From positions 248,001 through 312,000 of the forward strand of contig MU839087.1 in assembly GCA_030685235.1 (NCBI GenBank): a DNA stretch of 64,000 nucleotides. Direction: 5' to 3'. Below, piece after piece: positions 12,112-23,459 of this stretch. Made by a program: the position numbers and the translations under genes. Origin of the DNA: Copromyces sp. CBS 386.78 (lineage: Eukaryota; Ascomycota; Sordariomycetes; Sordariales; Sordariaceae). Below the pieces are notes generated by a model that was not told where the DNA came from, searched no databases, and saw only the letters and a list, made by a program, of their open reading frames with translations. Every line of letters starts with the position of its first letter. Within the stretch, counting starts at the first letter, position 1.

Positions 12112-13221
12112 TTCTTTTTGTTGGTGTGACCGTTTGAAACAGAGCGGTTACCAAAGTGCCATGTGATGTGACGGTCGCCAATTGAACTTTTTTTGGTGAT
12201 GTTTTGTTAGTGGATTTTAGCCGCCAAAACTGATTGCAGCGAGAAAGGAAAAGCTCTTTGCGCAGCGGGTCGGATTGGAATGCGACAGTGACAGGGGCAG
12301 AGTCTGGACCCGAACCCATACATACACAAATGAAAGAGCTGCATCCCCGGCAGGCACTGGTGGAGCATGCTGATTGGCGGATGTCAGCGATAAGCTCGGA
12401 CATGGCGTTTGAAAGCGAAACATGATTACCACGAACATGACTTGTCATCAGAGGATGGGTGACAGTAACGGGTTGGTTGAGCCTGTGGCGGTTCGGGTGA
12501 TCGTTAAAAGGTGTAGCAAGTACTCACGGATTCTGTCAGCTTTCTTGGTGTACACCATCAAGCTCACGGATTCCAAACTCGAAACCCATAGACAAGAACA
12601 GACATTGGACCAACAGACGCCAGGTATCCTTTGTCCCGACCGCCAGTGTTGAGGTTCTATAGTTGAACGAGGAAGTCAATCTTTTATATACCGGCCAACT
12701 GAGCATCAAATTGGGCAGGACTTGCAAGGTACTATGTATATGAAAGGGGACTGTTCTGACCAGCAAATGGGTTTTGAGCATGGTTCACATAAAAGTCAAG
12801 CAACCGGGGAGCCCGAAAAGAATATTTCACATGTGTAGTATGGAAGATGATAGCGAACAAAAAACAGAGATTGAAATAACACACATGGTATTCGAAAATG
12901 AGGGGAGTATAGATCCATTTTGGAAGGTGGTAAAAAGAGAAGAACGGCGAGAAAGCATGTACCCGCGTCCCGTGTTCCCAAGACGCCGTCCATGATATGC
13001 ATGATATGCCGTTAAGAAAAGATGGAAAGAAAAAAAAAATGGAAAAAAATCCAAAACCGCCTTGGTTCACAATCAATCACATCCTTTTACACGCCCACGC
13101 CTGCCCACCCAATCCATTTTTTCCTCTTCTCCTTCTCCACAACAGTCACTCGGTGTTACCCAGCCAAAAAAAGTTGAGCTGTCACCACTCCCTTATAACC
13201 CCAAAAGACTTGCGTCTTTCT
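12112..13221. other. spacer: Nop8-like promoter and heme lyase 3' end
   Basis: Both flanking genes are on the minus strand. There is no recognisable coding sequence; A/T runs near 13020-13050 and CT-rich DNA near 13100-13200 are probably the heme lyase 3' region. Confidence 0.5.
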
Positions 13222-14443
13222 TTATTTGCTTCTCTCCTGCTCCCGGACCTCACCGCCGGAAGCCTTCCACCACACATCACCGCCCCACCGGAGCAAGCGC
13301 TCGCAAGCACCGGTAACGGACACGGCAGGTCTGACATCGAGGTAGAAGACGGGCTCGCCGGTGGGCTCGGGAGGAGCGGAGTAAAAGTCGATCACGTAGC
13401 GGACCTCCTTCTTCTCGCCGTTGTGCTCGCGGGAGACGTACCAATCGTGGCGATCAAAGGGGGGCTCGGTGCTAGATAGTGTGCAAAGTCAAATCGTTAG
13501 CAAAAGCAACTCCATTTCAAAACGTCCATCATACAGAAACCAAAGAAGGACAGTACTTACGCATAATTGGAGTTTATCCTCCCCAAAACCTGCAGCAACG
13601 CCGCCTTGGGCGTCATATCCTTCGGCCTGCCCTGGAACCGAATCAGCGTCGGCTGGGGCTCCGGGTCATTCTCCTGCGCCTCCAGCCGGCGCAGCATTAT
13701 GGGTGCGTTCTCCTCGCCGCGCTTCATGATCTCCCAGCCGCGCATGAGGCCCTTGCCGAACCGGCGCTCCCACTCGACAATCTCGTTCCACGCGCCCTCG
13801 TTCAGGAAGTTGTGTACGGCCACCATGCTCTCCACCGCGGTGATGTCGGTGTCGGTGTAGCCCTTGCGCAGAAGAGCGTTGTACATCTGCTGCGGGGAGG
13901 GGTACTCCCAGTTGCCGTCGCCGGTGCCCTTGGGGATGGAGGAGGGGTCGCGCTCGGTCGGGAGGGCGATGGCTTGGTTGGGCGCGGGCTCTTGGGAGAT
14001 GGAGGAAAACATGTAGTTGAGGGGGTTGAGCTTGGAGAGGAAGGAGGACTCGGAAGTGGCAGCGGCGGGTTGGTGATGTTCAGGCTGCTGGTATTGCTTG
14101 GGCGCGACGGCGGCAGCGGCAGCGGCGAGGGTGTCCTTGGCGCCGTGGTTGACTGGGCACTTGGAAGGGGGAGCAGCGGCGGGAGTCGGTTCGGGTGCTG
14201 GTGTTGCTGCGGGCTTGTGGGCGCTCAAGGCGTCCATCGTCTTGTTGTGCATGGGGCAGGAAGGCTACATGGTTGCAAGAGGTTAGACCTATCGACTCTG
14301 CTGGCAGTGGGAGAGCCCTGGCGAGGGTGAGGGCGATGATAACATACAGGAGGAGTAGCACCGCTGGCGGCAAGATCCTTGTGCGACGGAGGGACGGCCG
14401 GCGCAGCGGCGGCAGCATTTCCATCAGCCCAAAACCAACCCAT
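13222..14443 (-). CDS. cyt-2: cytochrome c heme lyase (holocytochrome c synthase), 349 aa
   Basis: Attaches heme covalently to apocytochrome c in the mitochondrial intermembrane space. Exons 14443-14348, 14264-13561 and 13471-13222, all in phase. The start MGWFWADG fits fungal heme lyases. A CPM motif (Cys about 35) lies at the start of exon 2 and CPV (Cys about 68) further on, both heme-binding dipeptide motifs. The core shows RDPSSIPK (about 137-144), [13 protein letters not shown], and [13 protein letters not shown], whose His (about 183) corresponds to the heme-ligating His of the family. Exon 3 carries PFDRHDWYV and the C-terminal VRYVIDFY and FYLDVRPA stretches. The length matches the Neurospora CYT-2 protein as I remember it. 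The symbol is transferred by family resemblance. A long frame antisense to this gene is a composition artefact. Confidence 0.93.
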
Positions 14444-15505
14444 TGTTACTGATTATATAAAAGATGTCGTTGACGGGGTACGGAAGTTCGTAAAGTGCCG
14501 GGCAGAAAGGAAGTAGACCCGGGCAACTGCTTGAGAATATATACAAACAAGATCGCAGATATGTCGTTTCAAGATCAAACACAGCGGAAAAGTTCCCGGT
14601 GCCGCGAGCAAGCAATGGAAGCTTCGATAACAAGAAGAGGATGAAAGATAAGGGAAAAAAGTATGAGAGTAGAGAAATTTCGATATGAGCGGATAAAGCC
14701 GGACGGGCATGACGCGATGGGGGGCCATCGTTTCTTTGCGACCGGGATTGACTTGCACGCAGGATCGGTCTGTGTGTTAGCTAAAGACTTCTTACGTGAT
14801 CAACCTTCCATAGAACACAACCGCCTATCTCCAGAAAAGCTCTTCGATCAAGCAGAAGTGGTATCAAAAAGCCTGTGGTACTTTTCAAAACACTACAAAA
14901 GTCTCTAAGCCCCCGTCAATGTTGCTACCTCTGTGCTTCCTGCATCTGAATTCTCACCTCAATGTCTTCCCCTAACAGACCGGGGGCGTCAGGGGAGGCA
15001 TGGATCGCACAAGTTGAACCAGGACTCTGGGCTGTAAGATAACCCACTGAAAGACATCCAGACACGTCCAGCTGATCCAATGACATCGCCAGAATTACAG
15101 AGCTTAGGCCGCTAGTTCAGCAAGAAAAGACTCCATTTTCAACGTTGCCCGGCTTTTGTTCCAGTCAAGTCGTCCGTTGTTTCCATCGAGATCTCGAAAT
15201 GGTGCACAGATGCAACAGCATCTGGTACCCGCCTCAAGCCGTTGCCATTCATGGGGGTTCAGGATGTTACAATGTTATGTATGAGTGGTAAAATGAGAAT
15301 ATCACTACTAAGGATAATATGTAACACATACCATAGAGGCAAGGGGAAAATAACATGAATTCCTCCAACCCGTTCGTAAAGCGCCTCTTGGTAAAACTCC
15401 ATCTTGATGCGTCCCTTTCTTCTTCCCCAACTGCACCACTCTTTCTGGCGACAGTAATACGTTATAAACTCTATAATCAGGCTATTCCAACGCCCATCTT
15501 CCCAA
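14444..15505. other. spacer: heme lyase promoter and kinase 3' end
   Basis: No coding sequence is supported. The unspliced reading frame of the neighbouring kinase runs down to 15259, but the intron-containing model stops at 15506, so that tail is treated as 3' UTR. Confidence 0.55.
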
Positions 15506-17772
15506 TTACACATTCGGTGCCAGCAAATCATACTTGACACAGCGCTCAACCTAAACAAAGAAAACTTAATTAGCAGGGTGTCCTCATCATACGCAACGTG
15601 GGCGGGTATACTCACATCCTCAATACTAGCCTGCATAAACCGCCTGGCCTCCAACCCCAACCAAACAACCATCATATGCACATCGCCCTCCATCAACATA
15701 TCCTTTCCGCCATGGGCACCCAGCTGTCTTAGGATCGGAAGCGAGCTGCTCAACAGATCCACATCAGGATGCAAAGACCGCCCGATACCCTCCAGCAGCA
15801 AGATGCTAATAACCACATTGACGAAATCCCCTTCCAGCCTGACGTGATGCTGCCGCACCATGTTCAGCACATTCTGCAAGATATCGCCAATCTTGATATT
15901 CCCCAGCGCCAGCGTCTTGTTCTTGACGCCCAGCACCAGATGCTGCATCTTGAGCGCAAACACCTCCTCGTCGAGCACCGCGTCCGGCTGTCGGCACCGC
16001 TCGCACATGAGGTGACCAGCTTTGTACCCGTCGAACTCGGCCACGGCGCGGAACAAGTCGAGGAAGTTGGCGCGGTTGGTCGCGTTGAGTTCCGTGACCA
16101 GACCGGTGTCGATGAAAATCAGCTGTGGGCGGTAACCCTCCTTGTCGATCTTCTCTAGCTCGGCGACCCAAGCTTCCTTGTTGTTTTGGTACGGTCGCAG
16201 GCGAGAAAGGACGCGCTCCGTCACGTCGCCGTTCTTCTTTGCGCCGTCCCCGTCTGGGTGAACGGCGTCGCTGGGCTTGTCCCAGTGCAGGCTGAGGGTG
16301 GGCTTGTCGGACTCGTAGAAGCGCACCATGATGTTGCCTGGATGCAGGTCGGCGTGGACGAAGTTGTCAAGGAGGAGCATGCGCAAGAAAGCGTCGAGAC
16401 CTTCGCTGGCGATCTCTTGCTGGAAGACGCCGCCACCGTTCGCCATGAAGTCCGCTAGCGGGATGCCGTGGGCGAATTCCTCGACGAGCACGTTTCGGGT
16501 GCTGAACTCAGTGTACGGGTAGGGAAACCAGGCGGTTGTTCGGTCCTTGAAGTTCTTGCGGAACTTGGACAGGTTAGCGGCTTCGATGCGCAGGTCAAGT
16601 TGTAGCTTCATCATCTCGCCGAATTGCTCGACCTCGTCGGGGAGGGAGAGCCATTCCAAGGTAGGAATCGCGTTGATCATGGACGCAAAAAATCCCATGA
16701 TCCGGAGATCGCGCCGTACGGTCCGCTCGACATCAGGGTGTAGCACCTTGATGGCGACGTAGGACGACGGAACCCGTTTTGGCGTGGCCTTCAACACACT
16801 CCCAACGTTTTTAGCAAAACGACGACGCGAGTCGGAGACGTCAGAATCCGCAGGCATGGTGAGGTCCGGTTTTAGCTTGGCCTTGTAGACCTGCGCGATA
16901 GCGCCAACACCCAATGGCTTCTCGTCGAATTCCTCAAAGATCTCGTCAAAGTGGCGGCCACCGAATGCCTCCTCAACGATGCGCTTCGTAGCGTGGAGAG
17001 AATGGGCGGGAGCGTTGGCGTGGAGTTTCGACATGATATTGCACATCTCGTCGGGGAAGATGTCCGATCGCGAAGCGGCCCATTGTCCAAGCTTGATGAA
17101 AGCAGGACCAGCCCACTCCATAGCCTGCACCAAGAACCCGTACCACCACAGCGTCCCTGATCGCTCGTTGTCGCGATCAGGCTGGCGCTGCCCGAACCAT
17201 ATCGCTGGTACCGTGATAATTACCGGCACAAAAATGCCCACCAGCTCCAGGAACCGTATCCCCGTCCATAGAGGCTCCCAGATGTAAAGGTTCAAAAACA
17301 GTACGATCTTTTTTCCAATCCTCTTCAGCCCCGTGTCGTCCTCCCCGACCTTTTTCTCAATCTCTTCCTGTGACACCTCAAGCATTCTCAGCTCGGCCGT
17401 CTCTTCCGTCCCGCTGTTATCCTCCTCCGAGAGTGAGACAAAGGCGGCAGTCGCCAGTGCGCCATTGGCGGCTTTGGCCCATAACGTTACCCTTGGTCTA
17501 TAACACCGACCACCATATCCTGCTCCCCCTCCTTCTCCTCCTGCCTTCTGCCATGTTTGTGAGAGTCGTGGTCGCGGGGCGCGTGGGATTGATCGGGTTG
17601 CTGTAGAAAAAAGAGAAGAAGACGAAGCGCGTATCGGTTGTTTCGACGATGTTCGTAGTAGGTGGTGTGAAAGGAGGCCGGAACACCGGCTTGTTGCTGT
17701 CGAGAGCGAAGGTGGTTGCGCGAGACCAGAAAGCCGGCCAACGGCGACGGCTGCCAGCCGCATGGCGGGCAT
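15506..17772 (-). CDS. mitochondrial UbiB/ABC1-family atypical kinase, ADCK2/Cqd1-like, 733 aa
   Basis: Member of the UbiB kinase-like family, linked to coenzyme Q biology. Exons 17772-15616 and 15550-15506; the last 15 codons come from splicing at GTGAGT...TTTAG and end LLAPNV. Without splicing the frame runs into an unlikely hydrophobic tail. The N-terminus is Arg/Ser-rich like a mitochondrial presequence, and a hydrophobic segment lies near residues 165-195. Family signatures are clear: KLGQWAASRSDIFP near 227 (the KxGQ motif), VAIKVLHP near 339, NFVHADLHPGN near 474 and FIDTGLV near 556. KLGQWAA together with IDTGL is nearer to ADCK2 and yeast Cqd1 than to Coq8. The subfamily is inferred. 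A second Met three codons downstream is an alternative start. Confidence 0.9.
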
Positions 17773-18426
17773 GTGATATGGTGAGCGGGCGTCACTCGGC
17801 GCCGGGCCGTAGGGATTGCCTAGACGAAGAACGGTCGATTTGCGTAGAAGAAAGGCGTGTCGGAATGGAATCGTTTCAATGGCAATCCCAACGTCCGGGG
17901 AATGCGCAGGTCCTCGTCGGTCGTGTTGTTGTAGCGAGAAACATGATCTCTCGGATCTGGCGCAAGTCGAACGGGAAGTTGTTGCTTGGTCGATGAGCCC
18001 GGTTGACGGTGGACCGAGGATTGACAGAAGGATCGCCTTGTGACGTAGCTGACAGGCTTTCCCGGCAAAGCGCCCGCCTGAGGGGCAGTTTTGTTAGCGG
18101 TTCCGGGCGTTGATTGGGTGAGCCTACAGTAGCCGATCCACTATAAAGGCAACCCGACAGAAGGGATGCCATTGGGGCCCATGGCATCATCCCGGCCCCT
18201 GGCCCCGTGCAGATTCAAGGTCAACATGGAAACAGCCCAGATCGTGCCCAATGTTCAACACTGCCCAAGACGCGAAGATCCTCTACTGGAATATTCGGTG
18301 TATTACGATTGTGGTTGACGGTCTATCCGCCGTCTATGACATTCGACCATCTCATCTGGTCTCACTATATCCTCGCTGCCATTACATTCCTGGTTCATCT
18401 CCTCATGAACTCCCCCGCTAACCCAA
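17773..18426. other. spacer: kinase promoter and GH71 3' end
   Basis: Both neighbours are on the minus strand. I see no coding sequence or repeat here. Confidence 0.5.
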
Positions 18427-20394
18427 TTACATCCTGCCAGGAACCTGAATAACCACTGAATTAAAGTTGACCTAAGCACAACTGTCAGTATAATGGCAAG
18501 ACTGAAGGGTTGTTGTGGAGAACCCACCTTGTCTTCGCAACTACAGTGAATATCTGGTCCTTCCGTGACTTGACCATTCAACTGCAACCTCACAGGGCCA
18601 AGGGTGTTTTCGTCGAACGGAACCTCAAAGTACGAAGATCCTCGTACCGTTTGGAACTCCCTCGGTTGCCCATCTCCGAGCGTCACTGTCACCGTGTTCT
18701 CCTCTTTGGTGATGGCAACCACCGAGATCACGTCCTTGGCGCCATGCGCGGCCAGAGCATCACCCCCTTGTCCCCATGCGGTTTCTGGTCACGTTGGTTA
18801 GCGACATGTTTAGACGATTCTGGTAGGCGTCAACTGACCACCATGGTGACCGGCACTGGCGGGTGTCCTGCGATACCATGCGATTGCCACGTCCTCGAGG
18901 TTCTCTCTTGGCTTAGCCTTGGTCTTCCCAGCCTTGTAAGCCTGGATGAAGTGAGGCAGGATGGCACGGTAGGCGTCGTGCGAGTGACCTTTGACGTAGG
19001 CATCTGCTCCGGGCACAACCTGATCGTCGCGATGGGGGTCATAGATGTAGCTTGACTCTCCGTAGTCATTCCCTGTGAAGTGTTAGAATTCTAACTCTGG
19101 TCTCGGTCAAGGAGGGGAACTCACAAGTGATGATCTCGACAAAGTCCGGCTGCACCTCTAGAATTTGTTGCCAACGGTCATACCAGAGAGACTCGCTGGA
19201 GCAGTACCAGTTCTTGTTCCACTGGGGAAGGTCTGTCATCAAAATCAGCATCATCTCGGTCTCATTTCGATTGGCAGATCCAGATACTCACTGGTATAGA
19301 AGTAAGGACTGACGCCCATCATGTACTTGTGCTTGTTGTTCGGTGTCCCAAAGATACCTGGCTTCTCGATTTGGAGGGCTTCCATGTACAGATGGTCGTC
19401 ATCTGGTCCCATCTTGTGATTGCACCCCTTTGGCCATGCGTCCCAAGAGACTAGCATCGGTTAGCCTAGTCTGAACACCATGATTGTGGATTGCGGAAAA
19501 AAAACCTACAAGCACCATCGATATAATCGAGCTTCTGGCCAACTCCATGGGGCCCAAGACTGGCCCAGTCCGGAACGAGGAAGATATCACCCGTCGCTTG
19601 ACGGACCAAAGGCCAGTTGTCCGCCCACTGGGGACCCTCAAACGTCGATACGAACGGTCTCCCATCGACTACACATTGCGCTGGTGAATACTTGAAGCGG
19701 TTGATCAAGTCTACTACCTGCTGAACCGGCCATTCGAACGCAAAGCTAGTAGTTCTGGTCAGTCCCAACTGATCAAGACGGAAATACAAGAATGACTTAC
19801 TCGAAAGAGATAAAAAGGACAAAGCCTCCAGCCCGTTCAGCTGCCTGGTACGCCAGTGTCAACTGCTCATTAAGCCAGTGATCTTGGGGTCCCGTATTCA
19901 GTGCAAATCCGTCAATGCCACACTCCTTTGCGGCTCTAATCTCATCCTCCCAGTCCTGGTAAGTGTGGTTGACTGTGAGTCCTAGCTGCAAAGTGAGTTA
20001 GCCGCGTGAACTTTGATACAAGCACATGGAAGGAAAGCGTAAAGCCCATTACCATGTAGTGAGCAAACACCATCTTAGGGCATTTTACCCTCTTCTCCGG
20101 CTCATCGGAAATGCCAATTTCGGCACCAATCTCGGCGATAGCATTGCGGGTAGAATCTAAACGTAGACTACGATTAGCACTTTTTGAGTGATGTCTTTTC
20201 TCAGGTAGGGACAAAAAGGAGGAATGGCAACTGCATCAAGACACGATGTTATGATGGCCGATTGTTTCCGGGGCAACCGGCGGTTCCCGCGTTATCTCAG
20301 TGACTCGAGTGATGGCTCGGATGCTTCTCACTAACAGAAACAGCTATAACTGACCGATGAAGTCTCTCCAGCCCATCCTGTAATATGGCACCAT
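18427..20394 (-). CDS. GH71 alpha-1,3-glucanase (mutanase-like), 9 exons, 394 aa
   Basis: Hydrolyses alpha-1,3-glucan of fungal walls. Exons 20394-20355, 20156-20053, 19985-19801, 19745-19510, 19450-19292, 19232-19125, 19072-18839, 18784-18528, 18471-18427; all junctions are GT-AG and preserve phase. The GH71 landmarks run in order: MVFAHYM, YQDWEDEIRAAKECGIDGFA, FISFDFAFEWP, DGRPFVSTFEG, DGAFSWDAWP, SPYFYT, WYDRWQQIL, EIITWNDYGES and HDAYRAILPHFI. The protein ends VNFNSVV, close to the usual family C-terminus. There is no CBM24 module and the modelled N-terminus (MVPYYRMGW) is not a signal peptide, so it resembles intracellular Agn2-type enzymes. The first exon is the least certain; a further upstream exon between 20409 and 20899 cannot be ruled out. 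Confidence 0.87.
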
Positions 20395-21562
20395 TGATAT
20401 CAGTAAGGCTAAATTCGGAAATGTGTTGATATCACCGCTTGTTCAGTAGGTCCAGAACTGTTCCTTTCCTCGCCTTTAAATGTTTTGGTTGGAAAGGGGG
20501 CAGCAAGGAATTGCGATAACAGAATAGGGGCGCAGAGAGGTGCCAAGCCGTTAGTGCAATGGCCCAAGCGGCCAAGCCTTTGGGCCAAGATGTGTGAGGC
20601 TCTTGGGAGATGAACGAGATGATCGGTCGGCAACATCGGATACGAAATCGCCAGATCGCCTACTGGGATGAGGCCGTTAAGCGACAATTCGGGATGGGGG
20701 ATTTGGAGGAAAGTTGATGTATCCTCTGACGGTATTTGGAGCAAGAAGATTCACATATCCAAGACAGTTTTGAGCCATGATACCTCGAAGTTCTGAAGCC
20801 GTGACACAGACAACGCAGTGCCCAACAATGGCTTACATCAGAAGAGACATTGGCTATAAGCCCAGCAGCCAAGGATCCAATGATCTCCATGGTTGACATG
20901 GCCAGAAGGTAGTTTCCTTATTTGCCGTAAATCATCCAAGTTCTATTTTGGTGTCAGATTCAACTGGCGTGTTTTGAAGCCACATGCTGGTTGACACCAG
21001 AGAAACCCGTTGGCGGAGAACCCTCAGTTGCTGGTTGGGTCTATCAACTGGTGTTGTTGGTCACGAAGCGATTAAAGGTCCGGGTTTATGCACCAGGAGA
21101 CACTGGTCAGTCCGAGGAAACAGAGACAAAGCTTGAAGAAGAAACTCAGTTGGGTTGCCAGAAAATGGGGTATCACCACGACTTGAGGGTTGAGATTTGA
21201 TAGCGAAGGGGAGGCAATGCGGATTGTTGAACGTGAACGTGAAAGTCGACAAAGAGGTTGCAGTTGGAGAACTGAAGCTCAGCTGGGCCCCGCTTGGCAT
21301 CCAGACCGCAGGGCAAAGCGGGACTGAGCACAGACCTTCACCCTAAAATGCACAGGTGACGAGGACCTGGTCTTGGCCGTTAAGGTTCCCCAAGCCTATC
21401 CGGATAGGGCAGGCTAGGCCTTGATTAGGGCGGATGGGGGTTTTTCCGATAACCCAGCGCATTTCGGCTCCGCACACAGTCAATTTTGGTGAAATTTCGC
21501 ATCTTCCGCAACTTCACACACAACCCACCCACGTCGACCCATCAACTCGATCAGTCGCGACA
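20395..21562. other. divergent promoter region, GH71 / rps28
   Basis: This spacer separates the 5' ends of GH71 (-) and the eS28 gene (+). A minus-strand frame starting at 20899 (MSTMEIIGSLAAGLIA) ends at a possible donor and might be a missed first exon, but it has no family signature. Confidence 0.45.
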
Positions 21563-21963
21563 ATGGATTCCTCTAAGGCCCCCGTCAAGCTTGTCAAGGT
21601 CACCCGCGTCCTCGGCCGTACCGGTATGCGAAATTCCCGCCGAAATGCTGTCAAAGTCGATTTTCCCGTGCGGAAAGGCGACACGACGGGCGAAAGAAAT
21701 GGCGACGACGCAGAAATGCTGACCTAGTTGGACTTCTGTAGGCTCTCGCGGTGGTGTTACCCAGGTCCGCGTCGAGTTCATGGACGACCAGACCCGCTCC
21801 ATCATCCGTAACGTCAAGGGCCCTGGTAAATACAGCCCATTCCGATTATACACAGGCACGCACACAGCGAGAGCAGCGAAAACTAACAACTTGCCCAACA
21901 GTCCGTGAGGACGACATCCTTGTCCTTCTCGAGTCCGAGCGTGAGGCCCGCCGTCTCCGTTAA
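21563..21963 (+). CDS. rps28: 40S ribosomal protein eS28, 68 aa
   Basis: Structural protein of the small ribosomal subunit. Exons 21563-21623, 21742-21825 and 21902-21963 splice in phase to a 68-residue protein. The order [20 protein letters not shown], then [19 protein letters not shown], then [19 protein letters not shown] is the eS28 sequence pattern over its whole length. The two introns (118 and 76 nt) fit highly expressed ribosomal genes of filamentous fungi. The start is the only ATG giving the full N-terminus. Frames over the introns are artefacts. Confidence 0.96.
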
Positions 21964-23459
21964 GAAGTTCGATGTGACGAAAAAGGGAGGAATGAGAATT
22001 ACAGCGCTACCTCGGTTTTGGCCCGTCTCGACGAGGAACGATTTCATCATGACTTGCGGCCAGGGAATCACGGAACATTCTGGGTTGGGAGTTCGGTAGA
22101 ACGGCATTGCCATGATTATTCTTTCCTCCCCAAAAATCTGCTCGGCGCAGACGTTGCATTGATTCGGACCACTCCATTTCGCTGCAGTCGTGTTCTCTTG
22201 TGAAGGAAAATGGGTGATACACTTGGGACATCCATTTGGGGGCTCAGGAGGACGGAGGTTTCCAGCACAACACAACTTCGGTGGGGCATGGACTTGGGGA
22301 TCTCTACGGGCAGCTCTACCTCGAATTCTCGAGGCTCTTGAGGTCCTGCTCCTGCGCCATGAGTGGCAGTCGAGATCCGACTCCGATCAGCAACAACGCC
22401 ATTATGCGCGCCCGTTAGTCAAGCAAATCCATGCCCTCAGGCAACGTCAGCTCCAATCCGTCCGCCCTGCTCTGCAACCGAAGTCCAAAACCTCTGTCCT
22501 ACCGTGTCCAGAATGGGCTCCTGGTCCCCAAACGATTCCTTGCCATGCATGCAACGGGAGGCTTTTGGGTACAGCGACAAACCCCCGTAGGTATTGCATC
22601 ATGACAAATGTGGTAGGGTCGTAGAGACTTGTAGTAGCCAACTGGGACTGTTTGATCCCTGTGCTAGTCATCGTGAAACAATGAGATCATGTGCTAAACC
22701 CCGTTGTCGAAGCCTCTCGCTAACCGCCAAACAGGAAATTCCTACGCTATTCATGCTGTCTTGGTACTGCATCTCACAAGAACTGAAGACAGGCAGTCCA
22801 GAAGAGAGTTCTCGAACCAAGCACATACCGCATGTTTACCGTCCAAGTGGCAGCCATGTTCATCTGGTGGCATTTCTTGGGCCCATCAGGCATTGGGAAT
22901 TAGACGAGCATGAGGCGTCGGGGATAGAGGAGCCGGCACTTGTTCTGGACACATCCTCCATGGAGGTATTCCTGAATGAAAGGAGGTTAGCCGTCCCCTG
23001 TCACCTTACCATTCTGGTCTTCGGGACCTGAAACCGCCGCTTCGAGGTTTCGACCGCAAATCCACCGTCTTGGCGGCATGAACACACACGCCTTCCCCGG
23101 AAATTCCAACCGTTTGGTCACTGAATGTAACCTCATCCGACTGGCCGACCTTTCCGCTACGTACCCAGCTTGCCATCAACGGCCATCGGAACACTGCCTC
23201 CAGTCTTATTCCGCCAATCGAGTCTCATTGCAACTTTCGATATGAGTGAGAACAACGGTCTTCTTTCCCAGAACCGAGATCGCGGGAGGCATGGTTCGGC
23301 ATACGTGTGTCAGTTCTTGCTCCCGTCGAGGCCATCAGGATTCCTATAAGATGGATGGTTCGAGCATCCCTGGTGTGCTCTTGTTCTGCCTCCTAGCCAC
23401 GGCAACCTCGAACGTGACAGCTCTATTGTCTCTGTTACTGCAGTTAACAGGAGAGCAAC
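21964..23459. other. 1.5 kb spacer, no supported gene
   Basis: Contains the rps28 3' end and the promoter of the rhamnogalacturonan lyase. Several frames exist on both strands (for example 22594-23031 + and 21883-22275 -), but none has recognisable domains or a consistent splice model. Confidence 0.45.

Noticed and set aside
13479..14330. 283-codon plus-strand frame
   Set aside because: Exact antisense of the heme lyase gene; open only because of GC-rich codon bias.
20409..20899. Extra 5' exon of the GH71 gene
   Set aside because: A donor exists, but the encoded peptide has no signal peptide or GH71 similarity and the join is not forced by phase.
21883..22671. Cys-containing minus frames downstream of rps28
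   Set aside because: The Cys spacing near 22200 looked zinc-finger-like, but the frames do not join and overlap the rps28 last exon.
22594..23031. 145-codon plus frame upstream of the PL4 gene
   Set aside because: No family features, no splice model, atypical codon use; may be chance.
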